From an uncultured Alistipes sp. (GTDB lineage Bacteria; Bacteroidota; Bacteroidia; Bacteroidales; Rikenellaceae), in assembly GCA_947174295.1 (NCBI GenBank), contig CAMWIG010000023.1, forward strand, positions 1 through 17,091: a DNA stretch of 17,091 nt, written 5' to 3'. The notes under the pieces were generated by a model that worked only from the letters and a program-made list of their open reading frames with translations, made no database searches and was not told the origin of the DNA. This document shows, one piece after another, positions 6,220-14,282 of the stretch. The translations under genes and the position numbers were made by a program. Each line of letters begins with the position of its first letter. Within the stretch, counting starts at the first letter, position 1.

Positions 6220-7890
6220 ATGAAGAAACTTATACTTTTAGTCTGCGGCATCGTGACTGCGAACTTCGCTGCGGCCCAAATCCGTTTATCGCAGCCAGTT
6301 GCATCAAACGAACTCTCCGAAGCGGTATTCGACAGGGTGCGCGACGACAACAAACAACTGTGCGCACTGATTTCCGTCGATGTCTCGGGGTTGACGCTGG
6401 AACAGTTGCAGGGAATCAAGTTCGACACCAGCAATGGGGCGAACATTTATATCAAAAACAGGCCGGAAGAGGCGACGAACATGCGATTTTATATTTCGCC
6501 GACAGCAACATTCGTCGAAATCGCAATCAAAGGATACGACAAAGCACGACTGCAACTTAATCAGGAGCTGAAAGGTGGAAAGCTGTATAAGATGAAGCTT
6601 CATGCCCGGCCTCTCGAAGTGGAAATTACGATAACGAGCAGTGTCCGCTCTTCGGCCGAGGTTTACATCGACGATGATTTTGTGGGAAACACTCCGTTGA
6701 CCACGACGGTTAAATACGGAGTTCCGTTCGATATCAGAGTCGTCGGCGATATCCCGGAGATAAAAGAGAAGGTAGTCGTTACCGAGGACAGCGTCAAGGC
6801 TTTCGACTTTACGAATGTTCGCGGCCATAAGGACGTGGTTCTCAATATCAGCCATAATGCGGAAGTAAAGGTCGATGAAACGGTTGTCGGTGTAGCCAAA
6901 GGCGGCGTGCCTTTCGTCGTAAAGGAGCTGGTGTACGGCAAACACCTTATCGTAGTGCGGGCATTGGATTTCAACGATACGCAGGAACGGCCGGTAAATG
7001 TTACGGCGAAGAGTAGCAATGCTCTGGATATCAATTTGCAACATATGAAAACAGTTACGATAGATGCCAATATCTCGGGAGCACAGGTATCTATCGACGG
7101 CAAATATCTGGGAGATACGAAGCTTATAACGGCTCTTGCATACGGAAAACACCGAATGACGATGTCGAATGCCGGCAAGAGCAAAACAGGCATTATAGAT
7201 GTCAATGACAAAAACTCGTATTTCAAATGGAAACTGCCGAAACCGTCGACCCGTTATCGCAGAGGTTATACTACGCGGGAGATAGATTTGCGTCCCATCG
7301 GACTGGAACTCGGATATGCACAGAAGCAATGGGTATACAAAGCCGATGGAGAGAAACTTAAAACAGGCGTTTGGGCGCAGGGTGAAGAGTATCTTCACGG
7401 TTTGCAGGCAGGTATTCGTATCGAACCGCGCATCGGTTGGTGGTTCTACGTTCATACGGGAATTTATTATGAATTCTATTACAGCAAAAGCGATGAAGTT
7501 CATACCGACGACGGGTATAACGTCTTTGCCAAATTCATCGAACATTCGCTTTATGTCCCTGCTCATATCGAATTCAAGATGCCGGTTTCGGACAACTTTT
7601 ATTTCTTCATTAACGGCGGCATCGGTTTCGATTGCGGACTTGTTGCCAAGGCTGATTTTTACGACGTAGGAGGTGATGAACCGTACTATACGGAGGAAGA
7701 CATTTATGGCAACGGCGAAATGGGGGATATGAAACGTTTCAATATTTCCGGTGAATTCGGTGGCGGGTTCTGTGCCAAACGTTGGAAATTCGGATGTACG
7801 GTCAGCCGAGGACTTATGGATATGAGTCTCGGTAGCGGCTATACGGTGCAACAGAACAAGCTGACAGCTTATTTTTCGTATATGTTCTAA
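6220..7890 (+). CDS. PEGA-repeat protein with C-terminal beta-barrel
   Basis: This 556-residue protein begins with a signal peptide (cut likely after AAA before Q, about residue 20). Three PEGA-type repeats follow, at about 132-200, 205-265 and 277-330; each has the core pattern 'V-x-I/V-D-x-x-x-V/L-G' followed by a 'YG-K/V-x-H/F' turn, as in VYIDDDFVGNTPL and VSIDGKYLGDTKL. PEGA domains are small surface beta modules. From about residue 350 to the end, alternating aromatic/polar strands (GLELGY, WWFYVHTGIYYEF, FYFFINGGIGF) and a terminal YMF suggest an eight-strand-type outer-membrane barrel. The protein probably anchors the operon's products at the outer membrane, with the PEGA string facing the periplasm or surface. 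The neighbours are 17 bp upstream and 12 bp downstream. Confidence 0.87.
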   Translation: MKKLILLVCGIVTANFAAAQIRLSQPVASNELSEAVFDRVRDDNKQLCALISVDVSGLTLEQLQGIKFDTSNGANIYIKNRPEEATNMRFYISPTATFVEIAIKGYDKARLQLNQELKGGKLYKMKLHARPLEVEITITSSVRSSAEVYIDDDFVGNTPLTTTVKYGVPFDIRVVGDIPEIKEKVVVTEDSVKAFDFTNVRGHKDVVLNISHNAEVKVDETVVGVAKGGVPFVVKELVYGKHLIVVRALDFNDTQERPVNVTAKSSNALDINLQHMKTVTIDANISGAQVSIDGKYLGDTKLITALAYGKHRMTMSNAGKSKTGIIDVNDKNSYFKWKLPKPSTRYRRGYTTREIDLRPIGLELGYAQKQWVYKADGEKLKTGVWAQGEEYLHGLQAGIRIEPRIGWWFYVHTGIYYEFYYSKSDEVHTDDGYNVFAKFIEHSLYVPAHIEFKMPVSDNFYFFINGGIGFDCGLVAKADFYDVGGDEPYYTEEDIYGNGEMGDMKRFNISGEFGGGFCAKRWKFGCTVSRGLMDMSLGSGYTVQQNKLTAYFSYMF

Positions 7891-7902
7891 AATCTTCACA
7901 AT

Positions 7903-8985
7903 ATGGAATTCAATACTTTATCTGTTGTTTTAACAATAGTCATCGGGATTATCTTGATATTGTTTCTATGGGTAATTATATCAAATAACAAGAATATTCA
8001 GTCAACAAATAATGTTGCAAGCTCTTCGTTATTACAAGACAATCTAGATCAAGTTGATGATGAAAAAAAACAACTTCTGCAAACCGTCAAGGAACTGCAA
8101 AATCGGATATCTGCATATAAAAGCCAAATCGAAATACAAGTCTATAACGAAGATATCCAAAAACGGTTCATAGAATCTAATTTCGAATGGAATCATTATT
8201 TATATGCCTATTTCAATCGCATATCCATGTTCCATCCTGTATATAAGAAGATTCGAGAATTTAACGATGTTTGCAATCGTATAAACGAGAATTCGAGTAA
8301 AAAAGAATTTGTTGCTGAACTAAGAAAAGCATTGGATCAAATAGATCTGTCAAATCAACTTGAGGTGCAAGAATATTGGAGTAACCTCGGGTGTGTATTG
8401 GCACAATTCATAGGAAAAGATGAATTGAACGATAGCAAGGCTTTACATTCGATGACTGTTGATATTTATGAATCACAAACAGAATATATCAAAAACATTA
8501 TCGAATGTCTCAATCTTCTTAAAGATAATTTTTCTCGTTTCGAAAAAATTGCAAATCGTTCTGCGCTTGTTCAATTTATTCATGATTTTTGGTCTGGATG
8601 TAAAGATGCATTTGCTGCAACCGTCATTGATATCATAACGGATAATCCTATTGGCGATATTATTGTCCAATGGGCCGAATCTAAAAAACTGAATGACTCC
8701 GATTTTGTGCAATTGTATATTGAAACGATGGAAGCTTTCATAGATGAAGCGCCAAAATTGATTTTGAAAATAGACGATATGTTAAGTGTTGTTTATATCA
8801 AATATATGCACCTTAAAACAGCACAAGATTTACAAATACTTTCTAATATCAGAGAGTGTACTACAAAGGGAGAACAAGCTGAAAATATATTGAATAAATG
8901 GGAAAATAAGATGAATAGTATTCATGTGGATTTGACTGTTCATGAAAGAATTAAAGAGTTTATGAATATGGCGAAAAACTTATAG
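7903..8985 (+). CDS. AT-rich single-pass membrane coiled-coil protein
   Basis: I do not recognise this 360-residue protein. It has one N-terminal membrane segment (about residues 7-27, a run of I, L and V) with no cleavage site, so it should stay anchored in the inner membrane with a large soluble part. Residues ~42-90 are a likely coiled coil (DDEKKQLLQTVKELQNR and onward), and the rest is predicted helical and acidic. Base composition stands out: a sampled stretch is about one-third GC, against about 40% or more in the neighbouring operon genes and over 60% in uvrC, and codons favour A/T at the third position. It nevertheless sits in the operon with gaps of 12 bp and 2 bp, so it is co-transcribed. 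It may have been inserted from another genome; its role may be to link envelope components to the inner membrane. Confidence 0.82.
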   Translation: MEFNTLSVVLTIVIGIILILFLWVIISNNKNIQSTNNVASSSLLQDNLDQVDDEKKQLLQTVKELQNRISAYKSQIEIQVYNEDIQKRFIESNFEWNHYLYAYFNRISMFHPVYKKIREFNDVCNRINENSSKKEFVAELRKALDQIDLSNQLEVQEYWSNLGCVLAQFIGKDELNDSKALHSMTVDIYESQTEYIKNIIECLNLLKDNFSRFEKIANRSALVQFIHDFWSGCKDAFAATVIDIITDNPIGDIIVQWAESKKLNDSDFVQLYIETMEAFIDEAPKLILKIDDMLSVVYIKYMHLKTAQDLQILSNIRECTTKGEQAENILNKWENKMNSIHVDLTVHERIKEFMNMAKNL

Positions 8986-8987
8986 CC

Positions 8988-10460
8988 ATGAAATTTCTAT
9001 CATTTATTTTCTCGCTCTTTCTGTGTTTTTCGGCAAATGCTCAAAACATCGGGACATATTTGGAAGAATACGAAACCTTCAAGCGTCAGGCCTTGCAGGA
9101 ATATACTGATTTTCGGGATAAGGCCAACGCCGAATATGCACAATACATGCGCGATGCGTGGGCGTGGTATCGGGGTGAAAAACCTATGCCAGCGCCGACA
9201 ATCGAAGATCCGATTGTGCCGCCGGTCATTATCCCCGAGGAGGAGCGAGGCAAAACGCCGGAAGAACGGCCTTTGCCTTTCGACGAAGTCGTTCCTGCTC
9301 CTGTTCCTGCTCCTGTCCCGCATCCGGTGTCTCCGATCGAAGAGAAGCCGAAACCGGCCGAACGTTGGCTGAGTTTTGAATTTTACGGTTCGCCTTGCAG
9401 GGTGCGGTTCGATGCGTCAGGCAGGAAATTCCTGAGAAACACGAGGGAGAATGCCGTGGCCGATATGTGGGAACATATGTCGGCCGACTACAACAATCTG
9501 CTTTGCGATTGCCTTGCGCTTCGGGAAGATATGACCCTGTGCGATTGGGCGTATGTGAAGCTGGCAGGTACGGTGGCGATGTATATTTATGATTCGAAAC
9601 ATCCGAATGAAGCGACACTTCTGCAAGCGTTCATTTTGAACCAGTCGGGATTCAAGATTCATATCGGACGATCGGACGAACATCATTTGCATTTGTTGAT
9701 TGCCGCCGACTGCTATATGTACGATTATCCCTATTGGAAGTTGAACGGCGAGCGCTACTATCTGTTGGATGGCAGCGATGTCGACGGTTTGCATGTTTTT
9801 CCTCAGACCTTTCCCGAAGAGCAGCCGATGCGCCTGTCGATAGCGCAGGAGCAGCGTTTTTCCGGGAAACTGTCCCCGGAGCGAATATTGCGAGCGGAAC
9901 AGTATCCCGAGACAGCGGCAACGGTGGTTGCTAACATGAATCTGATCGAGTTCTATAACGACTATCCGGCATCGTATGCCAATAACGACCCTTTGACGAA
10001 ATGGCGGTTCTATGCGCAGACGCCGTTGAGCCGAACGGCCAAAGAGCGATTGTATCCGGCCTTACGCAGTGCGATAGCCGGCAAGAGCGAACGGGATGCG
10101 GCCAATTTGCTTATTAATTTCGTGCAAACGGCATTCGTTTACGAATACGATGATAAGGTTTGGGGATGCGATCGTGCATTTTTTGCCGACGAAACACTCT
10201 ACTATCCATACTCGGACTGCGAAGATCGTTCGATTCTGTTCTCCCGATTGATTCGCGATTTATTGGGCTTGGAGGTGGTACTCGTTTACTATCCAGGGCA
10301 TTTGGCGACGGCTGTCCGATTTAATGAAACCATTTCGGGGGATTATATTTCCATAAATGGCTCGCGTTACCTTGTTTGCGATCCGACCTATATTCATGCG
10401 CCGATTGGCATGACGATGCCCGATATGGACAATTCAAAAGCCAAGGTAATTATATTGTAA
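8988..10460 (+). CDS. Secreted transglutaminase-like protein
   Basis: This 490-residue exported protein has a signal peptide (cut after ANA, about residue 18). Next comes a charged, aromatic-rich helical segment (~20-65, with repeated FxxFR and W/Y spacing), then a proline-rich linker (~68-125, including PAPVPAPVP). The C-terminal ~150 residues carry a transglutaminase-like papain-fold core with an intact triad: C411 in SDCEDRS, H438 in PGHLATAV and D465 in VCDPTY. In bacteria such domains act as cysteine proteases, amidases or cross-linkers, often on envelope proteins or peptidoglycan-linked substrates; the substrate here is unknown. The start lies 2 bp after the previous stop. This is the last gene of the operon and the only one with a recognisable catalytic site. 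Confidence 0.88.
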   Translation: MKFLSFIFSLFLCFSANAQNIGTYLEEYETFKRQALQEYTDFRDKANAEYAQYMRDAWAWYRGEKPMPAPTIEDPIVPPVIIPEEERGKTPEERPLPFDEVVPAPVPAPVPHPVSPIEEKPKPAERWLSFEFYGSPCRVRFDASGRKFLRNTRENAVADMWEHMSADYNNLLCDCLALREDMTLCDWAYVKLAGTVAMYIYDSKHPNEATLLQAFILNQSGFKIHIGRSDEHHLHLLIAADCYMYDYPYWKLNGERYYLLDGSDVDGLHVFPQTFPEEQPMRLSIAQEQRFSGKLSPERILRAEQYPETAATVVANMNLIEFYNDYPASYANNDPLTKWRFYAQTPLSRTAKERLYPALRSAIAGKSERDAANLLINFVQTAFVYEYDDKVWGCDRAFFADETLYYPYSDCEDRSILFSRLIRDLLGLEVVLVYYPGHLATAVRFNETISGDYISINGSRYLVCDPTYIHAPIGMTMPDMDNSKAKVIIL

Positions 10461-10563
10461 CTAAATAAGAGTAGACGGCAGGTTGCCCGTTTGGTATTTC
10501 TGCTTTTGTTTTATTGGATTGTTGCATGATAGTTTTCGACTTATACGAAACAGTTTGACTGGC

Positions 10564-10608
10564 AAAATAAAAACCTCAAATGATTATTGCTAAATCATTT
10601 GAGGTTTT
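10564..10608 (-). terminator. Terminator after tRNA-Leu, probably bidirectional
   Basis: A perfect 16-bp inverted repeat (10570-10585 with 10593-10608, 7-base loop) lies eight bases beyond the tRNA 3' end. On the minus strand the stem is followed by a T-rich tract (complement of 10564-10573), making a strong tRNA terminator. On the plus strand only four T's follow, but it is the first strong hairpin after the five-gene operon and may stop it too. The preceding 10461-10563 shows no gene; it holds only a small GGCA/TGCC hairpin (10477-10487) with a T-rich flank. Confidence 0.88.
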
Positions 10609-10615
10609 CCGATAG

Positions 10616-10699
10616 TACCCGGAGCCGGGGTCGAACCGGCACGACATTGCTGTCATTGGTGTTTGAGACCAACGCGTCTACCGATTCCGCCATCCGGGC
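10616..10699 (-). tRNA. tRNA-Leu (anticodon CAA)
   Basis: Read on the minus strand, this 84-nt sequence folds as a class II tRNA: acceptor GCCCGGA (complement of 10693-10699) pairs with TCCGGGT including a G-T end pair, the discriminator is A, the T-arm contains GGTTCGACCCC, and there is a long variable arm (TGACAGCAATGTC). The anticodon stem TTGGT/ACCAA closes the loop CTCAAAC, giving anticodon CAA, which reads UUG leucine codons. The D-arm has the GGTAGAC form of tRNA-Leu. CCA is not encoded, so it must be added after transcription. Confidence 0.96.
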
Positions 10700-10717
10700 A
10701 ACCTCGAATCGGGTGTG

Positions 10718-10745
10718 CAAATATACGCATTTTTTCGAAATCCAA
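10718..10745 (-). promoter_or_regulatory. Probable tRNA-Leu promoter
   Basis: On the minus strand TATATTTG (complement of 10718-10725) is a perfect -7 box 18 bp upstream of the tRNA 5' end. The nearest -33 TTG (complement of 10743-10745) is 17 bp away, slightly short of the usual 19-21, so the upstream element is uncertain. Confidence 0.6.
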
Positions 10746-11258
10746 GGCCTTTGCAATAAAAAAACTGAAAATTGCATGCTCATTTCGTCCGCAGGCGCGG
10801 AAATGGTTTTCGCGGAAAGAGGTGCGGCGGCATACGGCGATGCTGCCGGCGGCAGGAAAGGGCGGCCGGGAGGGTGCAGGACAAGCGCCCGGGCGGCTTA
10901 GGAGGGCGTATGGCGATATTTCTGCCGGGTTTCGTATCCGCACTCTTTCGAGACGGTGGCCGGCCGGCTTTTCTCGGTGGGAGAACTCGCAATTGTCGGT
11001 CACGGCGGAGTGTGCGGCGAGCCCCCAGGCCGGTCGTGGCTGCGGTCGAAGCTGCTGTGAATCGGGCATATTGTCGGGAACTGCTCCCAACGCGCCCGGA
11101 ATGTGTGGAATAGCTGTCCGCGGCTTAGGTTGAGGCGGTGCCGGTCGGGGAGGGCGGCATGCTGTCGGTGGCGCAAAGGCCGCCGGTGAAATCCGAGGCG
11201 TCTCTATGGTTGCGGCCCCGGCGAAATCCGCGACGGATACGCTATGGCCGGGAAGCGG
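10746..11258. other. GC-rich stretch without a convincing gene
   Basis: About 500 bp between the tRNA-Leu promoter and the tandem repeat hold only open frames rich in Arg, Pro, Gly and Ala. These have no signal peptides, motifs or nearby promoter boxes, and several run through the tRNA or uvrC. No insertion-sequence ends, tRNA or clear terminator were seen. It is probably intergenic or decayed sequence. Confidence 0.5.
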
Positions 11259-11387
11259 TCGAATCTGTAAGCAGTCGAACCGAATAGTCCTCGAACCGGG
11301 AAATCGTCGAACAGAGGTCCGTTCGGCGCAGGCGGTTATGCGGCCGGCGGGGTTGCAGCCGGTGGGGTTATGCGGCCGGTGTGGTTC
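11259..11387. repeat. Degenerate tandem repeat of about 16 bp beside the uvrC stop
   Basis: TCGAA starts at 11259, 11275, 11291 and 11307, exactly 16 bp apart, and the units share further bases. After an unclear unit, three clearer copies follow: 11339-11353, 11354-11370 and 11371-11387 all fit TGCRGCCGGYGKGGTT with one-base length changes. The last copy touches the uvrC stop codon (complement of 11386-11388). The two sets may be diverged parts of one minisatellite; the link between them is inference. Confidence 0.6.
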
Positions 11388-13266
11388 AGCGGTCTGCGGG
11401 TGGGGCGGTGTCGGGCGCGTCGGTGCCGGTGCAGACCTCAGCGGTGCGGTCGAAGTATTCGCGGATGCGGCGGGCGCGGGTCGTACCGACGACTTCGGCG
11501 AGCGCATCGGCGGAGGCGGAGCGTATTTTGGCGACGGAGCGGAACTTTTTCAACAGTGCCGAGACGCTCTTCGCGCCGATGCCGTCGATATGTTCGAGCT
11601 CGGTGTGGATGAATGCCTTGCTGCGCTTCTGGCGGTGGAACGATATGGCGAAGCGGTGCACCTCCTCCTGAATGTGCGACAGGAAGTGGAACAGCGGCGA
11701 GGTGGCGCGCAGTCCGACCAGCAGCGGCGGGTAGCCGACATAGAGCTCGGTCGTGCGGTGGCGGTTGTCCTTGGCCAGTCCGGCTATGGGGATGTCGAGT
11801 CCGAGATGTTCCAGCACCTCGTGAATCACGCCCATCTGCCCCTTACCTCCGTCGGCGATGATGAGGTCGGGCAGCTCCTGTCCCTCGGCAATCAGGCGGC
11901 TGTAACGGCGGTAGACGATTTCGCGCATCGAGGCGTAGTCGTCGGGGCCGACGACGGTCTTGACGTTGAAGTGGCGGTACTCCTTGCGCGAGGGCTTGCC
12001 GTTGCGGAAGACGACGCACGACGCCACGGGGTCGGAGCCTTGCAGGTTGGAGTTGTCGAAGCACTCGATATGGCGTGGCTGACGGTCGAGACCCAGCTCG
12101 CGGCGCATGGTCTCCATTATGCGGTCGGCGTGGCGCTCGGGATTCTTTATTTCGAGGTTTTTCAGCTGCTCGGCGCGGTATATGCGGGCGCTTTTGAGCG
12201 AAAATTCCAGAAGGTCGGCCTTCTCGCCGCGTTTGGGGACGGTGAAGGTCACCCCGTCGAAGAGCATCGCGGCCGAGGGCATGCAGGGGACTATGACCTC
12301 GCGTGCGAGCTCGCCGCCGGCGATGGAGTCGACGACGTACTGTATGGCCAGCGTGAGCGTCTCCTCGTCGCTGCTGTCGATGCCCGAAGTGAGACGGACG
12401 GTGTATACGCCCACGATCGAGCCGTGGCGTATGCGCACGAAGTTGCAGTAGACCATATCGTCGTCGGGCAGCAGCGTGAAGACGTCGACGTCGACTATGC
12501 GGGCGCTGACGATGACCGAGCGGCTGCGGTAGTTTTCGAGTGCTGCGAGCCGCGATTTGTAGCGCTGCGCCGTCTCGAACCGCAGAGCCTCGGCTGCGCG
12601 CGTCATCTCGCCTTCGAGATATGCGCGCACGGGACGCAGGTCGCCTTTGAGCACCGAGACGGTCATGTCGATGAGTGCGGCGTACTCCTCGGGGCTCTGC
12701 GCACCGACGCAGGGGCCCTTGCAGTTGCCCAGATGGTATTGCAGGCAGACGCCGTAGCGGCCGCGGGCGATGGCTTCGGGCGAGAGGTTGAGCGAGCATG
12801 TTCGCAGGGGCACGACTTCGCGTATGAATTCCAGCACGCTGCGCTGCATGGCCACCGACCCGTAGGGGCCGAAGTATTGCGACCCGTCGCGTTCGAGCCG
12901 CCGCGTGGACTGCACGCGCGGGAAGTGCTCGCGGCGCACGACTATCCACGGATACGTCTTGTCGTCTTTGAGCAGGATGTTGTAGCGCGGTTGGAGGGTC
13001 TTGATGAGCGAGTTTTCGAGCAGCAGGGCGTCGGTCTCGCTGCCCACGACTATGTGCCGCACTTCGACTATGTGCCGCACCAGGATACGCACCTTGGCGC
13101 TGTGCTCCTTCGACTGCACGAAGTACGACGACACGCGCTTGCGCAGGCTCTTGGCCTTGCCGACGTAGATTACCGTGCCGCTGCGGTCGAGGAACTGGTA
13201 AACCCCCGGCGACAGCGGCAGCATGGAGACCTGCTCTTTGAGTGTGAGTCGTACTTCTTCGGACAT
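11386..13266 (-). CDS. uvrC: Excinuclease ABC subunit C
   Basis: UvrC makes the two incisions around a DNA lesion in nucleotide excision repair, acting with UvrB after UvrA loads it. This copy (626 residues) is full length. The GIY-YIG nuclease lies at about 16-95, with GVY (Y23), VIYVGKAK (Y34), R42 and E84. A UVR-type UvrB-binding segment lies near 205-240. The RNase H-like 5' nuclease retains D404 (CFDNSN), D442/D443, D472 (IADGGKGQ) and H537 (HRFAI), matching the D-D-D-H set of E. coli UvrC. A helix-hairpin-helix region (~565-610) with IDGIGAKSVSALLKKF completes it. The last ~15 residues are a Pro/Ala/Asp tail that runs into tandem-repeat DNA. The start at 13266 gives the expected ~18 residues before the LPxSPGVY motif. 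It is monocistronic. Confidence 0.97.
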   Translation of the reverse strand: MSEEVRLTLKEQVSMLPLSPGVYQFLDRSGTVIYVGKAKSLRKRVSSYFVQSKEHSAKVRILVRHIVEVRHIVVGSETDALLLENSLIKTLQPRYNILLKDDKTYPWIVVRREHFPRVQSTRRLERDGSQYFGPYGSVAMQRSVLEFIREVVPLRTCSLNLSPEAIARGRYGVCLQYHLGNCKGPCVGAQSPEEYAALIDMTVSVLKGDLRPVRAYLEGEMTRAAEALRFETAQRYKSRLAALENYRSRSVIVSARIVDVDVFTLLPDDDMVYCNFVRIRHGSIVGVYTVRLTSGIDSSDEETLTLAIQYVVDSIAGGELAREVIVPCMPSAAMLFDGVTFTVPKRGEKADLLEFSLKSARIYRAEQLKNLEIKNPERHADRIMETMRRELGLDRQPRHIECFDNSNLQGSDPVASCVVFRNGKPSRKEYRHFNVKTVVGPDDYASMREIVYRRYSRLIAEGQELPDLIIADGGKGQMGVIHEVLEHLGLDIPIAGLAKDNRHRTTELYVGYPPLLVGLRATSPLFHFLSHIQEEVHRFAISFHRQKRSKAFIHTELEHIDGIGAKSVSALLKKFRSVAKIRSASADALAEVVGTTRARRIREYFDRTAEVCTGTDAPDTAPPADR

Positions 13267-13273
13267 GATAACG

Positions 13274-13281
13274 CAAAGTTA
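13274..13281 (-). promoter_or_regulatory. Probable uvrC -7 element
   Basis: On the minus strand TAACTTTG (complement of 13274-13281) fits TAnnTTTG and ends only seven bases before the uvrC ATG. No TTG is found at the usual spacing, so the -33 element is missing or unusual. If functional it gives a transcript with almost no leader. Confidence 0.45.
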
Positions 13282-13290
13282 GCAAAGATT

Positions 13291-13321
13291 TTGCAAAATC
13301 GGAATATTATTCGTACGTTTG
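13291..13321 (+). promoter_or_regulatory. Promoter of the lipoprotein / DUF5723 unit
   Basis: TTG at 13291-13293, a 20-bp spacer and TACGTTTG at 13314-13321 form a canonical Bacteroidetes promoter. Expected start is near 13326-13328, about 30 nt before the ATG at 13358. It is divergent from the uvrC promoter. Confidence 0.8.
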
Positions 13322-13357
13322 CAGACGCTTACAAACTGTCAATCCAAAACTTACGAC

Positions 13358-14281
13358 ATGAAAAAAATTCTGCTCGCGTCGTTGTGCGCCCTGACTCTCA
13401 CGGCCTGCATCGACGATGATTTCGATTTGTTCGATGTCGATTTCGGTCAGGTCGGAATCGGCGGCGAAACAAGCGATTTCCGCATGCCGCTGGCCAACAT
13501 CACTGTTCGCATGTCGGCGCTGACGAGCGGCGAACGTTCGCTGCTCGACGTATTCGAAGAGGCCGACACGTGGCTTCCGACTGTGCTTCCCGACGGAGGC
13601 GACGCCGTAGACCTGCGGCTGCTCACCTCGGATGCCGATTCGTATCGCACGGCTCTGGTCCGTGCGACGCTCGACGAAGCGGCGGCGGACGCATCCAAGC
13701 TGAACGGCATAGCCGCACTCGTCGAACGGCGTTACGCTTCGGCCTTCGACGATATGGTGCCCGCCGGAATGTCCGTGGCCGGGTTCATCGCCGGCAACTA
13801 TGCCGATGCCGTGTACGGACCGATTATCCGCTCTTCGATCGAAGGGCTGGCCGATGATTATCTGGCTGGTCTGAGCGCGTCGCTCGATACGGTCGAGTGC
13901 GAGATAGGCAGTATGGATATCGACGACGACGTGTTCGACATGCTGACCGACGGCCTCGGCACGCCCGATGAGCCGCATGCCACCAACTCGCTGGCGATAT
14001 ACGGCCGTGTCGAGAGCCTGATACCCGTCGACTGCCGCTCCGAGGTGTCGTTCGTCGGAACGGACGTGGTCCTCGCGCTCGACGCGCGTTACGGGCAGAC
14101 GACGGAGATAGCCGAGGCGAGTCTGTTCGCCCCGGCCCTGCGCACTATTTTCGACAACGCCCGTCTGTCGGTTCCCGTCGAACTCGAACGCTACTACAAG
14201 GGGTGCGCCTTCCCCGGCGAGGGGCAGACGGCCTTGACCGTTCGCCTGAGCCTGCACAAGCACGGCGGTATGAGTCTCTGA
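13358..14281 (+). CDS. Hypothetical lipoprotein, probably surface-exposed
   Basis: This 307-residue protein begins with a lipoprotein signal peptide: MKKI, a hydrophobic core, and a lipobox LTAC with the lipidated Cys at residue 17. The residues after Cys are IDDDFD, an acidic cluster that resembles the lipoprotein export signal described in Bacteroidetes, which sends lipoproteins to the outer face of the outer membrane. The rest is acidic and alternates helical segments (DEAAADASKLNGIAALVERR) with beta-like stretches. I recognise no enzymatic motif. I chose the ATG at 13358 because the signal peptide starts there; the frame is open to a TTG at 13319, which lies within the promoter -7 box. 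One base separates its stop from the next gene, so the two products probably work together at the outer membrane. Confidence 0.85.
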   Translation: MKKILLASLCALTLTACIDDDFDLFDVDFGQVGIGGETSDFRMPLANITVRMSALTSGERSLLDVFEEADTWLPTVLPDGGDAVDLRLLTSDADSYRTALVRATLDEAAADASKLNGIAALVERRYASAFDDMVPAGMSVAGFIAGNYADAVYGPIIRSSIEGLADDYLAGLSASLDTVECEIGSMDIDDDVFDMLTDGLGTPDEPHATNSLAIYGRVESLIPVDCRSEVSFVGTDVVLALDARYGQTTEIAEASLFAPALRTIFDNARLSVPVELERYYKGCAFPGEGQTALTVRLSLHKHGGMSL

Positions 14282-14282
14282 C

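Noticed and set aside
11259..11387. CRISPR array
   Set aside because: The period is only about 16 bp with no unique spacers and the units are diverged; this is a tandem repeat.
10653..11507. 284-codon Pro/Arg-rich minus-strand frame through the gap after uvrC
   Set aside because: It overlaps both the tRNA-Leu and the uvrC 3' end and has no domain or promoter; typical of GC-rich non-coding DNA.
11206..13419. 737-codon open frame on the plus strand
   Set aside because: It is the antisense shadow of uvrC, whose catalytic residues are all intact; the shadow protein has no motif or family feature, and such long frames are common opposite GC-rich genes.
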